Shown one piece after another: positions 45,088 to 56,308 of a stretch of 64,000 nt of DNA. This stretch comes from Ostreococcus mediterraneus (Eukaryota; Chlorophyta; Mamiellophyceae; Mamiellales; Bathycoccaceae), in NCBI GenBank assembly GCA_012295225.1, contig WMKK01000017.1, forward strand, positions 248,001 through 312,000, read 5' to 3'. The notes below the pieces were generated by a model, which saw only the letters and a list, made by a program, of their open reading frames with translations, did no database searches and was not told where the DNA came from. The first letter of the stretch is position 1, and the number at the start of each line of letters is the position of its first letter. Position numbers and translations under genes: made by a program.

Positions 45088-47943
45088 TTAGATGGCGAGT
45101 TCGGACAAGTCCTCGGCGGAGAGGACGTTGACGGATTTGACAAAGTCGTTGTCGTCCAATCGAATAATATTGGCGCCTTGGGAGTTTGGATCCGCGCGTT
45201 GCGGGAGGTCGTTGACGGATAATCGGTTTGCGACGCCCGCGGTGGTGCTCAAGAGGATTTCGTCAGCGACGTCTGGGCCGATGCGGTCGACGACGGCGAG
45301 GACGGCGAGGGCGTCGTCCTTCTTTTTGAATTTCATGCACGTGACGCCGGCGCGTCCTCTGCCGAGGACGCGGTAGGAATCCGCGGGTACGAGTTTGCCT
45401 TTGCCGTTGCGAGTGAGGTACAAAAGCCACGGGCCGTCTTCGCTGGCGCTTTGCAAGCGCTCGTCGGTGATGAGCACCATACCTGCGGTGCGAGATGGGA
45501 GGACTTCATCGTCATCTTCTTCGTTGTCGTTGTCTTCGTCTTCGTCGTCATCGTCTGCGGCTTCGCTCTCCTCCGCGGCGGGGGATGCTTGTGCTTTATC
45601 GCCCATAAACTTGATCCCAACGATAGGTCTACACGCCGATCGCACCACGCGGAAGTCGCTAACCTTGCAATGCAAAACCATGGCTTTATCATCGTTGTTT
45701 TGACCGGTGATGTAGAGGTGATCTGACGTCCGGGCGAAGAGCACTTGTTTCAATCTATCACCCTTTTCAAGCTTGATGACGTTCTTACCTTTTTGCCCGA
45801 GGAGAGCCTTAGCGGCGGCGACGGATACCTTGCCTTGGTTGGTCAACATTACGATCACCTGGTCGTCACTCACGTCGTTCACAGTCATGCTCGTGGCTAA
45901 CATCGCCGTCACGTTTTGGTTGCGCTTGGCAAACGTTGATAACAAGCTCGTCACCGGAACGCCAATGGTGTTCAGTTCGGATTGCGGAATAGCCTTAGCC
46001 GGAATCTTTTGTAAGCGACCTCGATCGGAAAAGAACAAAATTTGATCCGTGTCTTTGCAATGCATGGCGAGGTTCAATTCGTCGCCTCCGCGAAGCTTAC
46101 TCATGCGCTTGCCCCGCGTGCGGCGGTGTTGCAAGTCAAAACTCTTCGGACAGATGCGCTTGACGTACCCCCGACTGGATAAAGTCATGATGTTATCCTT
46201 GGGCGGCTCATCGTCGTTTTGAATTATCGATTCAGAGATGCTTTCGAGCGACGTCTTACGAGGGCGCACGAAAGCCTCCTTGGCGGCTTGCGCTTCTTCC
46301 ACGAGGACTTGCACAACCTTACTCTTGTCATTCAACAACCCTTGGTAATAGGTAATTTGATCCTTGAGTTCTTTCATTTCCGCCTCAAGCTTGTCAGCCT
46401 CGAGACCGGTCAAGCGACGGAGAGGCATGGCAAGAATAGCGTCGGCTTGCACGTCGGACAATCCGTGCGACGTGCGCAGTTGCTTGGCGGCGCTCGGTCC
46501 ATCTTTTGACGCTCGAATGATTTTTACCACTCCATCGGCGTCGGACAACACTGCAACGTAGCCCTCGACCAAATGCTTGCGATCTTGCGCCTTTTCCAAT
46601 GCGAACTTTGATCGGCGTTCAATGGTCGACACGCGGAACTTGATAAACTCATTGAGCATGTCGTGCAACGACATCACCGTCGGCTTGTTCTCAACCAAAC
46701 ACACGTTATTCACAAAATACTTGACTTCAAGCCTTGTTTTCTTGTACAGATTATTCAACACTTGTGACGCGTCGTGTCCGCGCTTGATTTCAATCACAAC
46801 ACGCATCCCATCGCGATCACTTTCGTCACGAATATCGCTCACGCCTTCGATGGTTTTCGCATTCACGTGATCCGCAATTTGCTCCACCAAACTTGCCTTG
46901 TTGGTTTGATACGGGATTTCACTAATCACAATCGCATCGCGATCCATACCCTTTTTACTCAAGTGCTCAATCGTCGCCCGACCGCGCAGCGCCACCGCGC
47001 CTTTACCCGTCCTGTAAATAGCTTTCATGTCTTGCTTGTTTGTCACGACGCCGCCGGTTGGGAAATCTGGCGCCGGCAAGTACTTCATCAACTCATCCAA
47101 CGTCGCGTCTGGGTTCTGCGCCAACGCGCACATCGCATCAATGGATTCACCCAAGTTGTGCGGCGCCATGTTCGTCGCCACGGCGACCGCGATACCGCTC
47201 GCGCCGTTGATTAATAAATTTGGCACGCGCGCCGGCAGCACTTCTGGCTCGAGCTGACTCCCGTCAAAAGTCTCCGTAAAATTCACGCAATCGCTTGCGA
47301 TGTCCGCCAACAACCCTTGCTCGGCGAGTTTATTCAATCGACACTCCGTATAACGCATCGCCGCGGGTGGATCGTCGTCTAAACTCCCGAAATTCCCATG
47401 TCCATCCACCAACGGCGCCGACATGCTAAAGTCCTGCGCCAAACGCACCAACGCCTCGTACACGCTCCCATCCCCGTGCGGGTGATACTTCCCCAGCACA
47501 TCACCAACAACTCTCGCACACTTACGATGCGGCGATGCGCTCTTCAATCCAAGCTCATGCATGCCGTACAAGATCCGTCGGTGCACGGGCTTTAAACCGT
47601 CGCGAACGTCTGGCAACGCCCGCCCCACGATCACGCTCATCGCATACGACAGGTACGAATTCTTCGCCTCGTCCGCGAGCTCAACATCCACGATGCGTTC
47701 TTCGCCCTCTGTGATCGCCGCTGATGTCGTCTTCATTCGTCGTCCGACGCGACAAGACGACACATGATGATGCGCGCGCCGTTGGTGTGCGCCGACGGCG
47801 CGCACCGCCTTCGCTGTGCCCGGGGCGCTGCCGCACGCGTCGCGCCGCCTGGCGCCAGCGCTCGATGAGGACGGCGCGTACGCGGCGCGGAGCGGGACGA
47901 GGGCGCGAGCGACGGCGGACATGGCGTCGTGCGCGCGTCGCAT
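45088..47943 (-). CDS. GYRA: DNA gyrase subunit A, organelle-targeted
   Basis: 951 residues. A ~75-residue Ala/Arg-rich leader precedes the bacterial-type protein, which starts [26 protein letters not shown]. It continues [20 protein letters not shown], and the catalytic Tyr lies in [10 protein letters not shown]. The C-terminal six-blade wrapping domain follows, with [10 protein letters not shown] as the probable GyrA box. With GyrB it introduces negative supercoils in plastid (and perhaps mitochondrial) DNA. Oddities: the residue after HGD is Gly, where most GyrA have Ser/Thr, and a ~30-residue Asp/Glu insert (near [14 protein letters not shown]) interrupts the C-terminal domain. Confidence 0.95.
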   Translation of the reverse strand: MRRAHDAMSAVARALVPLRAAYAPSSSSAGARRRDACGSAPGTAKAVRAVGAHQRRAHHHVSSCRVGRRMKTTSAAITEGEERIVDVELADEAKNSYLSYAMSVIVGRALPDVRDGLKPVHRRILYGMHELGLKSASPHRKCARVVGDVLGKYHPHGDGSVYEALVRLAQDFSMSAPLVDGHGNFGSLDDDPPAAMRYTECRLNKLAEQGLLADIASDCVNFTETFDGSQLEPEVLPARVPNLLINGASGIAVAVATNMAPHNLGESIDAMCALAQNPDATLDELMKYLPAPDFPTGGVVTNKQDMKAIYRTGKGAVALRGRATIEHLSKKGMDRDAIVISEIPYQTNKASLVEQIADHVNAKTIEGVSDIRDESDRDGMRVVIEIKRGHDASQVLNNLYKKTRLEVKYFVNNVCLVENKPTVMSLHDMLNEFIKFRVSTIERRSKFALEKAQDRKHLVEGYVAVLSDADGVVKIIRASKDGPSAAKQLRTSHGLSDVQADAILAMPLRRLTGLEADKLEAEMKELKDQITYYQGLLNDKSKVVQVLVEEAQAAKEAFVRPRKTSLESISESIIQNDDEPPKDNIMTLSSRGYVKRICPKSFDLQHRRTRGKRMSKLRGGDELNLAMHCKDTDQILFFSDRGRLQKIPAKAIPQSELNTIGVPVTSLLSTFAKRNQNVTAMLATSMTVNDVSDDQVIVMLTNQGKVSVAAAKALLGQKGKNVIKLEKGDRLKQVLFARTSDHLYITGQNNDDKAMVLHCKVSDFRVVRSACRPIVGIKFMGDKAQASPAAEESEAADDDDEDEDNDNEEDDDEVLPSRTAGMVLITDERLQSASEDGPWLLYLTRNGKGKLVPADSYRVLGRGRAGVTCMKFKKKDDALAVLAVVDRIGPDVADEILLSTTAGVANRLSVNDLPQRADPNSQGANIIRLDDNDFVKSVNVLSAEDLSELAI

Positions 47944-48466
47944 GCGCTGCGCCGTGGAGTGGCGTGTCCCTGGGCGTGTCGCAACTCAATAGCTCATATG
48001 TTTGAATGGTTTACAATACGCGTCAAATGTCCGAATATAAATTTATATGTTGTACAGCGATGTCGCGCGCGAACGCCCGTGTCGCGCGCGTTCGCGTTCG
48101 CGCGCGCGCCGGCGCGTCACGATCGCGCGCGCGCGCGCGCGATGATGGCTTCGATCGTCTCGAGCGCGTGCGCACCCATCGCGTGCGTCTGCATGGTGTC
48201 GTCGATGGTTTTCGCGTGCATTCGCGCGGTGGTTCGCGGCGCTCTCGCCGATGCGATGGCGCCCACGACCGCGGCGTTCGCCAAGCGATTGAGCGTCAGC
48301 GTCATCGGCGGCGTCGGTGACGATGCGTTCGACGATGTGCGCGCGTCTGGGGCGGCGGCGGCCGTCGGCGGCGCGCCCGCGGCGGCGGCATCCATGCGCC
48401 GCGGTGTGTGGGCATGCGGCACTCCGCGACGCCGCATTCACCGCCAGCGCGTCGACTGGGCGCGAT
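47944..48466. other. Divergent intergenic region, GYRA / LAS1, with an unresolved ORF
   Basis: 520 bp. An open frame from the ATG at 48142 (MMASIVSSACAPIACVC...) looks protein-like for ~90 residues, with a hydrophobic start, but it overlaps LAS1 in another frame and has no defined end before it. It may be a leader ORF or chance. The rest is CGCG-rich. Confidence 0.35.
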
Positions 48467-50119
48467 ATGAGCGCGCGACTGGTGCCTTGGCGCACGACGC
48501 GCGAGTGGTTCGTCGTCGCCGACGCGTTGGCGCCGCGTCAGGGCGCGTGCGATGCCGTCGGCGACGACGAATGTGCGTCTACATCAACAGTGTCAACCGC
48601 GCTCGACGTCGTCAACGCTTGGCGCGCGCGCGGCCGCGTGCCGCTCGCCGTGGACGTCACGGCGACGCTCATATCGACTATTCGCCGCGATCGCGCGCGC
48701 GAGGCTGTCGATGAGGCGACGTTGCGGCTCACGTACGCCATGACGTTGATTCGCTTGGTGAATGGCGCGACGGATACGAGTCAAGGGCGATTCGCGGCGC
48801 CCATCGCCACGCTCGCGGCGAAGATCGGATTGCCGCGGGAGCTGGTAGACTTGCGTCACGATGCGACGCACGATGCGCTGCCGACGCTGCGGGCGCTGCG
48901 CAGAGGGGCGATGAGCGCGTTGGCGTGGTGTCGACGAGCGTATTGGGACGCGCAGCGCGACGCGTTTGAGTACGCATCTGCGTACGTTCGTGCGCGAATC
49001 GAGGGGCTATGTGTGATTGAATCCATTGGGCGTAAAGTTGAAGACGCAAAGCGCGCGCCCGAGTCTTCATCGAGTGATGAAGACGGGGACGGTGGCGAGG
49101 GCGGGGACGTCGCGAGTCACGTCGACGTGCGCGCGAAACGTCGCATGTTGCTCGGTGAATTAGCCACCATGTGCCCGAAAGGCGCGTCGCACGTCCTGGT
49201 CGAAGCTTTGGGGTCATGGCCGATCATCGCTCGCGATATTGACTATGGTGATGCGGATGTGCGCGTGACGCACGCGAGGGAATTTATAGACGAACGCGAT
49301 TGGCGACCGACGTTGACGCGGCTATGCCATCGGTGGCCAGGATTATTCGCCAGTTTATTCGACGTCCGCGTGCGCGACATGAGCAACGCGTGTGGACCGC
49401 ACGACTGGGCCGAAGTCATGCTCATGTGCGAGATGGCTCAAGAATTCTTGGCGTCGAGTGAGCAAAAAAGTGGCGTGGAAGGCGCGTTGACGCGCGCGGC
49501 GGCTCGATTTTCTCGTGATCCCGACGCGAGCGCGTCAGCCAAGCAATTCGTGCGCGTCGTTCAAAAGTTGTTAGGTGCGACTAAAGATGCCATCGTTGCG
49601 GCTGATGCGGCTTCACAACCGTCATCGGCGCCGGTCGTGAGCTCACTCGAAGAAGCCAAAGCAGCGCAAGCGGCGCTCGTCGCGTCCATGGCTGCTGGAA
49701 GAAAACGTAAACGCGACTCGAGATTCGAACGAGCGACGGCGTGGACGCCGTGTCCGATTGGCGTCGTTTCGGGCGTGCCTCACGATGAACTGTTATCTGC
49801 AGTAGACGTCAAGGTGCGCGTATCGTCTGGCGTGGCGTCGTTTCGAGCGTCGACGCCGCGTTCGCCTTTAATTCCAAAAAGCATTCGCGCCACCGCGTCT
49901 GCGTCTGGGGACGACGGCGACGAGGACGATAACGACGATAACGACGATGACGAAGACGCACGTACAAACGTCACGGATATGAATGATGATGATGACGAGG
50001 AGGACGACGAGAACGACTTAGACGAGGACGCGTCCGCGTTGAATGTAGGAGGCGTTCGCGTCACGCTGACGAAAGCGCAACGCACCGCCGTCGCCGCGTC
50101 CATCGCATGTTTACTCTAG
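48467..50119 (+). CDS. LAS1: LAS1 HEPN-endonuclease-type ribosome-biogenesis protein
   Basis: 550 residues from the ATG at 48467, whose start MSARLVPWRTTREW matches the VPWR start of fungal LAS1 (upstream frame not used). The HEPN catalytic region reads LRLTYAMTLIRLVNGATD, IGLPRELVDLRHDATHDALPTLRAL, with the RHxxxH motif (RHDATH), then ALAWCRRAYWD. The C-terminal half is variable, with an Asp-rich run near the end. LAS1 with GRC3 cleaves ITS2 during 27S pre-rRNA processing. The catalytic motif is intact. Confidence 0.92.
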   Translation: MSARLVPWRTTREWFVVADALAPRQGACDAVGDDECASTSTVSTALDVVNAWRARGRVPLAVDVTATLISTIRRDRAREAVDEATLRLTYAMTLIRLVNGATDTSQGRFAAPIATLAAKIGLPRELVDLRHDATHDALPTLRALRRGAMSALAWCRRAYWDAQRDAFEYASAYVRARIEGLCVIESIGRKVEDAKRAPESSSSDEDGDGGEGGDVASHVDVRAKRRMLLGELATMCPKGASHVLVEALGSWPIIARDIDYGDADVRVTHAREFIDERDWRPTLTRLCHRWPGLFASLFDVRVRDMSNACGPHDWAEVMLMCEMAQEFLASSEQKSGVEGALTRAAARFSRDPDASASAKQFVRVVQKLLGATKDAIVAADAASQPSSAPVVSSLEEAKAAQAALVASMAAGRKRKRDSRFERATAWTPCPIGVVSGVPHDELLSAVDVKVRVSSGVASFRASTPRSPLIPKSIRATASASGDDGDEDDNDDNDDDEDARTNVTDMNDDDDEEDDENDLDEDASALNVGGVRVTLTKAQRTAVAASIACLL

Positions 50120-50300
50120 TCACGTATTCATTACTACCGGTAGTAGCACACAAACAGGAGTAGCAGTAGGAGTAGCAATACAAAAAGTCATTAGCGCAAC
50201 CGTCGCTCCACGCCGAACGCGACACGCTCACACACCGCCGAGCGCGTACGCGTGCGCTCGCATATCACACATTTCATCATCACCATCATCATTGCCGTCA

Positions 50301-50717
50301 TCACTGCGGCGCAACATCTCGCGCGACGTCTCGGGCGTGTTGTTCTCGAGCCGCCGTCGCCTCTTGGAACAAGTTCACGTACTTTGGAATCACTCCGCCG
50401 GCACCATCTTTGCGTTCAGCCGCCGCATCGCGCACAGACTGTTCGCCACCAATGTCATCTAAATCTTGGTCGCGACGCACGCGGCGCCTCACGATGATGT
50501 TGAAGTGTTTTTCGCTCACGTCGAAAAGCCCGGGGTAATCGCGCTTGAGTTCTCGCGCGTACGTTTCCCACGTCTCGTCATCGATGTCGATATCCACGCC
50601 CTCGCCCTCGTCGTGCGAGTCGATGCCAGAGTCGGTGTCGGCGTCGACGCCAGAGCTGTCGCTCGACGGATCGTGGTGAGGTTGCTCCGCGGTGAGGTTG
50701 ACGTCGTCGGCGGCCAT
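50301..50717 (-). CDS. Small acidic protein of unknown function
   Basis: 138 residues from the ATG at 50717. The first half is Asp/Ser/His rich and disordered. The second half has WETYARELKRDYPGLFDVSEKHFNIIVRRRVRR and a C-terminal helix (NLFQEATAAREQHARDVARD). I recognise no family. Codon pattern and context (between two real genes, no competing frame) support it. It lies about 80 bp downstream of METTL26 on the same strand. Confidence 0.55.
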   Translation of the reverse strand: MAADDVNLTAEQPHHDPSSDSSGVDADTDSGIDSHDEGEGVDIDIDDETWETYARELKRDYPGLFDVSEKHFNIIVRRRVRRDQDLDDIGGEQSVRDAAAERKDGAGGVIPKYVNLFQEATAAREQHARDVARDVAPQ

Positions 50718-50799
50718 GGCGCGCGCGGTACAATGACGTCGTCGTCCGCGGCGCGCGCGGCTTGATTGACAATGCGACACACCGACGACGCATGCCGAA

Positions 50800-51480
50800 T
50801 CATTTCGGCTGGCGAAACACCAAAGTTAAATTATTTGCCGGCATCTCCTCGTGTGCGACGACCTCGAGTCCGAATTCCGCGGCGTACCCATCCATCGTTT
50901 GCACGTCGACGAGTCCGAAATTCTCGGCGTCTCTCTCGCGCAATGACGCATCAAATTTCCGATCACCATCCGATCTAAACCCACCATCGGCGATCGTTGC
51001 GTCCGTGAATGGACCATAAATCATCAATACCCCGTGCTCGCGCAACGCGCGCGCGGCGCCGCGAAATATACCCACCGTCGCCGCTTTCGATGAAATGTGC
51101 GCGACATTCACCGCCAGTACGCCGTCCAATGACCTCGCATCCACGCGCACGTCGAATTCCCGCGCATCCAACACCTCGGGCGCGCGTAACGCTTCACACG
51201 CGTCCACCGCGTTCGCCCTGACGTCGTCGAACGCGCCATCAAAGACGTCTGTCGGCACGTAGCTCCGCAACGCGTCTTCGCACGCGTCGCACACGACTCG
51301 CGCGTGTACCCCGCTCCCGCACGCGATTTCCAGGCAATCAAACGATTGAGTGCGCGCCGCGGGGTGGTTGGCGATGTACTTTTTCGCCACCGCCGCGATG
51401 GCGTGCGCGTTGCGCTGCGCCGCGCTCGTCGACGCGACGATGTTGTAGCGCTGCGTGTGGTTGATGTTGTTCGCTGACAT
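50800..51480 (-). CDS. METTL26-like (DUF938) SAM-dependent methyltransferase
   Basis: 226 residues. It matches the DUF938/METTL26 family along its length: ASTSAAQRNAHAIAAV (the AERN block), DCLEIACGSGVHARVV (SAM motif I), NVAHISSKAATVGIFRGAARAL, GVLMIYGPFTDA, and the end MPANNLTLVFRQ, the clearest signature. The substrate is unknown in the family. Divergent from ELP1 with 177 bp between starts. Confidence 0.9.
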   Translation of the reverse strand: MSANNINHTQRYNIVASTSAAQRNAHAIAAVAKKYIANHPAARTQSFDCLEIACGSGVHARVVCDACEDALRSYVPTDVFDGAFDDVRANAVDACEALRAPEVLDAREFDVRVDARSLDGVLAVNVAHISSKAATVGIFRGAARALREHGVLMIYGPFTDATIADGGFRSDGDRKFDASLRERDAENFGLVDVQTMDGYAAEFGLEVVAHEEMPANNLTLVFRQPK

Positions 51481-51657
51481 TCTTTTCTTTCTTTCGCCTC
51501 TATCGCGTCGCGATGTGGTCGGCGGTACTCGATGGAATGCGCGTGTTCGTCGTCGATGCGTCCGTCGCGTGTGCGTCGCGTGTGTGCGGTCGCGTGCGGG
51601 CGAGCGGCGGCGTCGAGCAGTGCCGATGCCGATGAATGTCGCGCCTCATTTGTCGAC

Positions 51658-54600
51658 ATGCGCAACGTCCGCGTGGAATCCACGCGCACGCGACTCGCGC
51701 TCGCGCGCGAGGATGGCGAAACCATCGCGCATGGGGTGTCTGACGTCGAGAACGGCGCGTTTTATGCTGTCATCGGCGCGCGCGGGGGCGATGATGACGC
51801 GAATGGGACATCATGGCGGCGGCTTGAGCTCGCATCGTTTCACGCCGCTACGGGCGCGCGTACGTCGTCTCAGGCGCTCTACGACGAGGCGCAGGCGCTC
51901 GAAATGCACGTCGTGAGTGGGTCGTCGGACGTGGTTGTGGGATTGGCGCACGCGATCGAACGTGGGGGGGTTGTGGGCGCGTTTGCGAGCGGCGAGTGCG
52001 TCGCCGCCGACGGCGACGAAAACGCCCAGCTCATGCCGTGCGAATGCGTCGGTGACGTTCCAGATGGCGTGCTTGCGTTTGAAATGTCCCCAGACGGCGA
52101 AGTGTGCGCGGCGTTGACGTCGACAGGGGCGGTGGTGGTGATGACGAAGGATTTGTATCCGCTGGGCGAGCGCGCTCCAGATGCGGCTCGAAGCGACGGC
52201 TTTACGCGCGGCGCGATTAGTTGGCGCGGTGACGGTGAATTCTTCGCATGCTGCGCGACGGATGCAACCGGTGATACGACGCTTCGCGTTATGCGCCGCG
52301 AGGATGTCAGTGTAGAATCGGTGGGCGAACGAGGATCGACATTGAGCGCGAGCGCGAGCGTTTCGGCGCTCTCGAGCGGCGGCGCGCTCGGCGTCGTTCC
52401 GTTAGCTTGGCAGCCGCGCGGGGCGTTGATTGCCACCGCCGCGCGCGTCGATGGCGAGAAATCAGATCGAGTGGTGTTTTACGAGCGTAATGGCTTGCGC
52501 CGCGGGGAGTTTGCGTTGCCTGGTGATGCGCACGTTGACGCGTTGGCGTGGAGCGCCGACTCTCAATGTTTGGGCGTCGTCGTCGCGTATTCTTCAGCGA
52601 ACGACGACGTCATCGCCCAGCGCGCGGTGCAAATATGGACCAGGTCAAACATGCATTGGTATTTGAAGTATGAGACGCGTTACGGCGCCGAGGAGGGCGT
52701 CGTGCGCATTGAATGGGATATTGAACGCGGAGAGACGCTGCGATGTTTTACGGCGTCTGGCATCCTCGAGCGCAAGCAATTATATTGGGACACCACCACG
52801 AGCGATGTCGGGACGTGTGCGGTGATTGATGGTGACGTACTCATGCTCACACCCATGTTTCGAACACCCGTGCCGCCACCGTTGTGTGCGGCGCGAGCGA
52901 TTTTTGATGCGCCAATTGTCGCCGCCGCGTTTTCGCCATTTTCTGGCGACGTCGAACGCGTCGCGGCGTTGCTCTCGACCGGCGCGCTCGCGCTCGTCTC
53001 AAGCGTCGCGAGTACGGATTGGGAGCGCACCGCCGACGAATTCGCAGATTCTGAACGCGCGGCGACGTGGGCGCGATGGAATGCGTGTGAAATTCCAGGA
53101 GAGACGCTCGTCGTGGATGATTTGGCGTTGGCTGTGAAATCCGGCGCCGCGCTCGAGCACATCGCCTGGGTCGACGACGATCACGTCGCCGTCGCGCTAT
53201 CGTATGACGAATATAGTAGATGTGAGATATGGATCGTCCCTGTGCGTGCCGACGCACACGGAGCGCTGAGTAAGCGCATGGTTCCAGAAGCCGTGGGCGC
53301 CATGACGACGTCTGGCCGAGGCGCCGCGTGCGCCATTGCGCGAGATTCTTCGCACGTCTACGTCGTGCGGTCGAGCGATGCCGTCGCAAACGGTGGTGAA
53401 ACACTTGCTAATGCCGTGCGCGTCGTCGCCAACACTAGCGCCGAGAGTTATAGCAGCGGCGACAAGATTATTGTCGCGCGCGGCGGCGTCGTTTCGTCTC
53501 TTCTCGCCGAACGCCGCGAGCCAACATTGGTCACTTTGGATGCGCGCGGTCATCTCAAGATTGGCGACATACTCATCGCCTCAGCGGTGACTTCATTTGC
53601 ACTGCACATGTCCCCCGCCGACGGATGCGCGGTGACGACGGCGAACGCGAGCGCTTCGGTGATGGCGCCGCCGAAGATGGCAGTCGACGAAGGCGAGCCG
53701 ACGACGCGCGTCGCCTACGTCACTCGCGCGCATCAACTCTTCGTCGCAGAAGTTGACGATGTCATCGCCAATGGTGCTCGCGCGCGAACACACGCCGTTG
53801 TCGCCGAAGACGACGCACACATTGGAAATTGGCTGAGCGAACGCTCCGCCGCCGACGGCGCGCGCATGGGCGAATTGACGTTTGACGACTTACATTTACG
53901 TATGCGTCGCGCCATGCGCCCAGACGCCGCAAAAACCGACGCGGACGCAACAAAGCGACACGTCGAAGACGGTGCGCGTATCGTTGCCTGCGCTCCTGGC
54001 TCCACATCCGTAGTATTACAAATGCCGCGTGGGAATTTAGAAACAGTCGCGCCCAAAGCGTTGGTGCTTCCGGCGGTGGCGTGCGCGTTACGCGCGGGAC
54101 GCTATGCCGACGCCTACGCGCTTGCCGCCAAGCAGCGCGTGGATTTAAACTTAATTGTCGATTACGGATGGCCGAATTTCATCGACGCCGCAGAGGCGTT
54201 CGTGCGTGATGTGAATTCTGCGGACGCCATCATGGAGCTCCTCGAAGCGCTCGACGACGTCGACGTCACGGCAAAGGGTGGCATTTACGAAGAACTCGCG
54301 CGTTTGTACCCGCCTCGAGTGACGACGCCGACGGATGCCGGCGACGACGACTGCAGTACTACGCAGTCCAAGACGGACAAGGTGTGCGTGGCGATTCGTC
54401 GCGCCATTGAGGCGCACGACGCCGGCGGGCGATGGGAGCTCGCGGCGTTGACTTCGTACGCGGCTGGGGACGCCCCAGATTTAAGCGCGGCGTTACGCCG
54501 CGTCGCCGTCTTGCGCGAAATCGAGCTCGCACACGCGACACAAAACACATTAAACGTCGATACGCGCCGTGGTGCGCGCGATGAGAGCGTAAATGCGGCG

Positions 54601-56025
54601 GTGGCGTTGAAGCATTTGTTGTTTTTGGTTGGCGGTCCGACGCTCTACGCGGCGGCGCTCGGGACGTACGATTTGTCCTTGGCGTACTTGGTGGCGCAAC
54701 ACGCACATATGGACCCTGGCGAATATGTCCCAGAGTTACAGCACCTGCAATCCATGCGCGAGCACGAACGCCGCGCAGAGGTGGCGAAACGATTGAGAAG
54801 GGTTGACGAAGCGATTACTGAATATTTGCTCGATGGCGACGTCGAACGCGCGGGCGAATTAGCGAAAGATCACAAGCTCTTCCCGCACGCGCTCGCCGAA
54901 GCTGCGCGATTAAATCTGAAAGATGCACGTACGGCATTGCTTTTGAAGCACGCCGATGCGCTCTCAGTGGCGATGCGGTTCGACGACGCAGCCGTCGCTC
55001 GGCTCGCCGCGGGCGACGTCTCGGGCGCACTCGACGAGTACCGAAGCGCCACATCCTGGCGACAAGCTATGACGCTCGCCGCCCGATTGAACGTCGACCC
55101 CAAAGCTATGCGTGATATCGCCGAAGAGTTGTGCGAGTCATTGGTGATGACGGATCCACTCTCAGCGGCGCGCGTGGCGTCCACGCATCTGAAAGACGTC
55201 GACCGCGCCGTCGACTGCTTCATTCTCGCCAAGGCGTGGCGCGACGCCACGAGCTGCGCCTACGCCGACAACCGAGGTGATTTAATGCAAACTACCATTG
55301 CGCCCGCCGCGGCGGGGGCGGCTGAGGAGCACATAGAGACATTCAAGGAGAACAAGGCGCGGTCGGAAAAGTACGTAGCGCGATTGAAGGATTTACGGCG
55401 ACGTCGCCGCGAAGCGTCCAGCCTCGGTGCCGCGGATTGGTCTGCATTGGGCGGTCGCCCGAAATCGGGACAGTATGACGGTGGCGACGGCGATGACTTT
55501 GACGACGGCGCGAGCGATGCGCCAAGCCTAGCGAGCGACATGAGCGCTTACACCGACCGCACTGGGCTCACGTCGGCGGCGAGCGGGACGTCGTCTGCCG
55601 CATCCACCGTCGGCGGTCGTAAGAGCAAAAAGAAAAAGGACAAAAAGGGCAAGAAAAACAGAAGCGGTTTGCGCGCAGGGTCGCCCACGGAAGAGCGCGA
55701 CTTGGCGATGCATGTGTTGAGTTTAGCGCCCATGGCGAAGACGCTCGAAGAAGTCGGCGAGCTTTTGGAATTGCTCGTACTCCTCGGGCACGAGGGCGAC
55801 GCGCGGACGTTACAACGCGTCGCCTCCGAAGCTGTCGACGCACACGATGCGTCAAAAATTGATGCACAAACGTCGCTCGATGAGCTGATGGCGATTGCAA
55901 AAGACAAGGGCGAAAAGCTGGACGCGTTTACGCCGACGGATGCCGGCGCGGGTGGCGTCGAATGGAAGTGGACGGCGTTGAAATCCATCAAAAAGACCGT
56001 CCAATCCACCGTGGCCGAGGGATGA
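51658..56025 (+). CDS. ELP1: ELP1, largest subunit of the Elongator complex
   Basis: About 1455 residues from the ATG at 51658 (MRNVRVESTRT), matching the family's MRNL start. An upstream in-frame ATG at 51532 gives a non-conserved leader. The first half is two WD-like propellers (FEMSPDGEVCAALTSTGAVVVM, PRGALIATAARVDG, RVVFYERNGLRRGEF), the middle is helical, and the C-terminus has TPR-like repeats (AITEYLLDGDVERAGELAKDHKLFPHALAEA, ALDEYRSATSWRQAMTLAARLN) and the Lys-rich tRNA-binding patch RKSKKKKDKKGKKNRSGLRAGSP. Elongator adds cm5 groups to wobble U34 of tRNA. The gene is intact and single-exon. Confidence 0.93.
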   Translation: MRNVRVESTRTRLALAREDGETIAHGVSDVENGAFYAVIGARGGDDDANGTSWRRLELASFHAATGARTSSQALYDEAQALEMHVVSGSSDVVVGLAHAIERGGVVGAFASGECVAADGDENAQLMPCECVGDVPDGVLAFEMSPDGEVCAALTSTGAVVVMTKDLYPLGERAPDAARSDGFTRGAISWRGDGEFFACCATDATGDTTLRVMRREDVSVESVGERGSTLSASASVSALSSGGALGVVPLAWQPRGALIATAARVDGEKSDRVVFYERNGLRRGEFALPGDAHVDALAWSADSQCLGVVVAYSSANDDVIAQRAVQIWTRSNMHWYLKYETRYGAEEGVVRIEWDIERGETLRCFTASGILERKQLYWDTTTSDVGTCAVIDGDVLMLTPMFRTPVPPPLCAARAIFDAPIVAAAFSPFSGDVERVAALLSTGALALVSSVASTDWERTADEFADSERAATWARWNACEIPGETLVVDDLALAVKSGAALEHIAWVDDDHVAVALSYDEYSRCEIWIVPVRADAHGALSKRMVPEAVGAMTTSGRGAACAIARDSSHVYVVRSSDAVANGGETLANAVRVVANTSAESYSSGDKIIVARGGVVSSLLAERREPTLVTLDARGHLKIGDILIASAVTSFALHMSPADGCAVTTANASASVMAPPKMAVDEGEPTTRVAYVTRAHQLFVAEVDDVIANGARARTHAVVAEDDAHIGNWLSERSAADGARMGELTFDDLHLRMRRAMRPDAAKTDADATKRHVEDGARIVACAPGSTSVVLQMPRGNLETVAPKALVLPAVACALRAGRYADAYALAAKQRVDLNLIVDYGWPNFIDAAEAFVRDVNSADAIMELLEALDDVDVTAKGGIYEELARLYPPRVTTPTDAGDDDCSTTQSKTDKVCVAIRRAIEAHDAGGRWELAALTSYAAGDAPDLSAALRRVAVLREIELAHATQNTLNVDTRRGARDESVNAAVALKHLLFLVGGPTLYAAALGTYDLSLAYLVAQHAHMDPGEYVPELQHLQSMREHERRAEVAKRLRRVDEAITEYLLDGDVERAGELAKDHKLFPHALAEAARLNLKDARTALLLKHADALSVAMRFDDAAVARLAAGDVSGALDEYRSATSWRQAMTLAARLNVDPKAMRDIAEELCESLVMTDPLSAARVASTHLKDVDRAVDCFILAKAWRDATSCAYADNRGDLMQTTIAPAAAGAAEEHIETFKENKARSEKYVARLKDLRRRRREASSLGAADWSALGGRPKSGQYDGGDGDDFDDGASDAPSLASDMSAYTDRTGLTSAASGTSSAASTVGGRKSKKKKDKKGKKNRSGLRAGSPTEERDLAMHVLSLAPMAKTLEEVGELLELLVLLGHEGDARTLQRVASEAVDAHDASKIDAQTSLDELMAIAKDKGEKLDAFTPTDAGAGGVEWKWTALKSIKKTVQSTVAEG

Positions 56026-56308
56026 CGAAACAGACACGTCGCGTGAGATCGATTTTTTAGCTGTATGTAATTTTACTTGGTATATTCAACAAAACAAAAG
56101 CTTAAAAGTAACAAGACTTTCGTCCTACGCGTCGAGACTCCTCGTCTCGAATTGGTACTTCTGCGTCGTGTATTTTTGTATGTGCTTTGCGCGTGTGCGT
56201 GTCGCAGTAAACGAACACACCTAAATATGATTGTTCATCATGTTGACGACGAGACAAAATGCGTCTGCTTGTCAGCCGTGATGTACTGTGGTACAGTGGT
56301 GTACTCTT
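56026..56308. other. Convergent intergenic region, ELP1 / CYC1
   Basis: About 280 bp, comparatively AT-rich. No gene seen. Presumed overlapping 3' ends. Confidence 0.4.
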
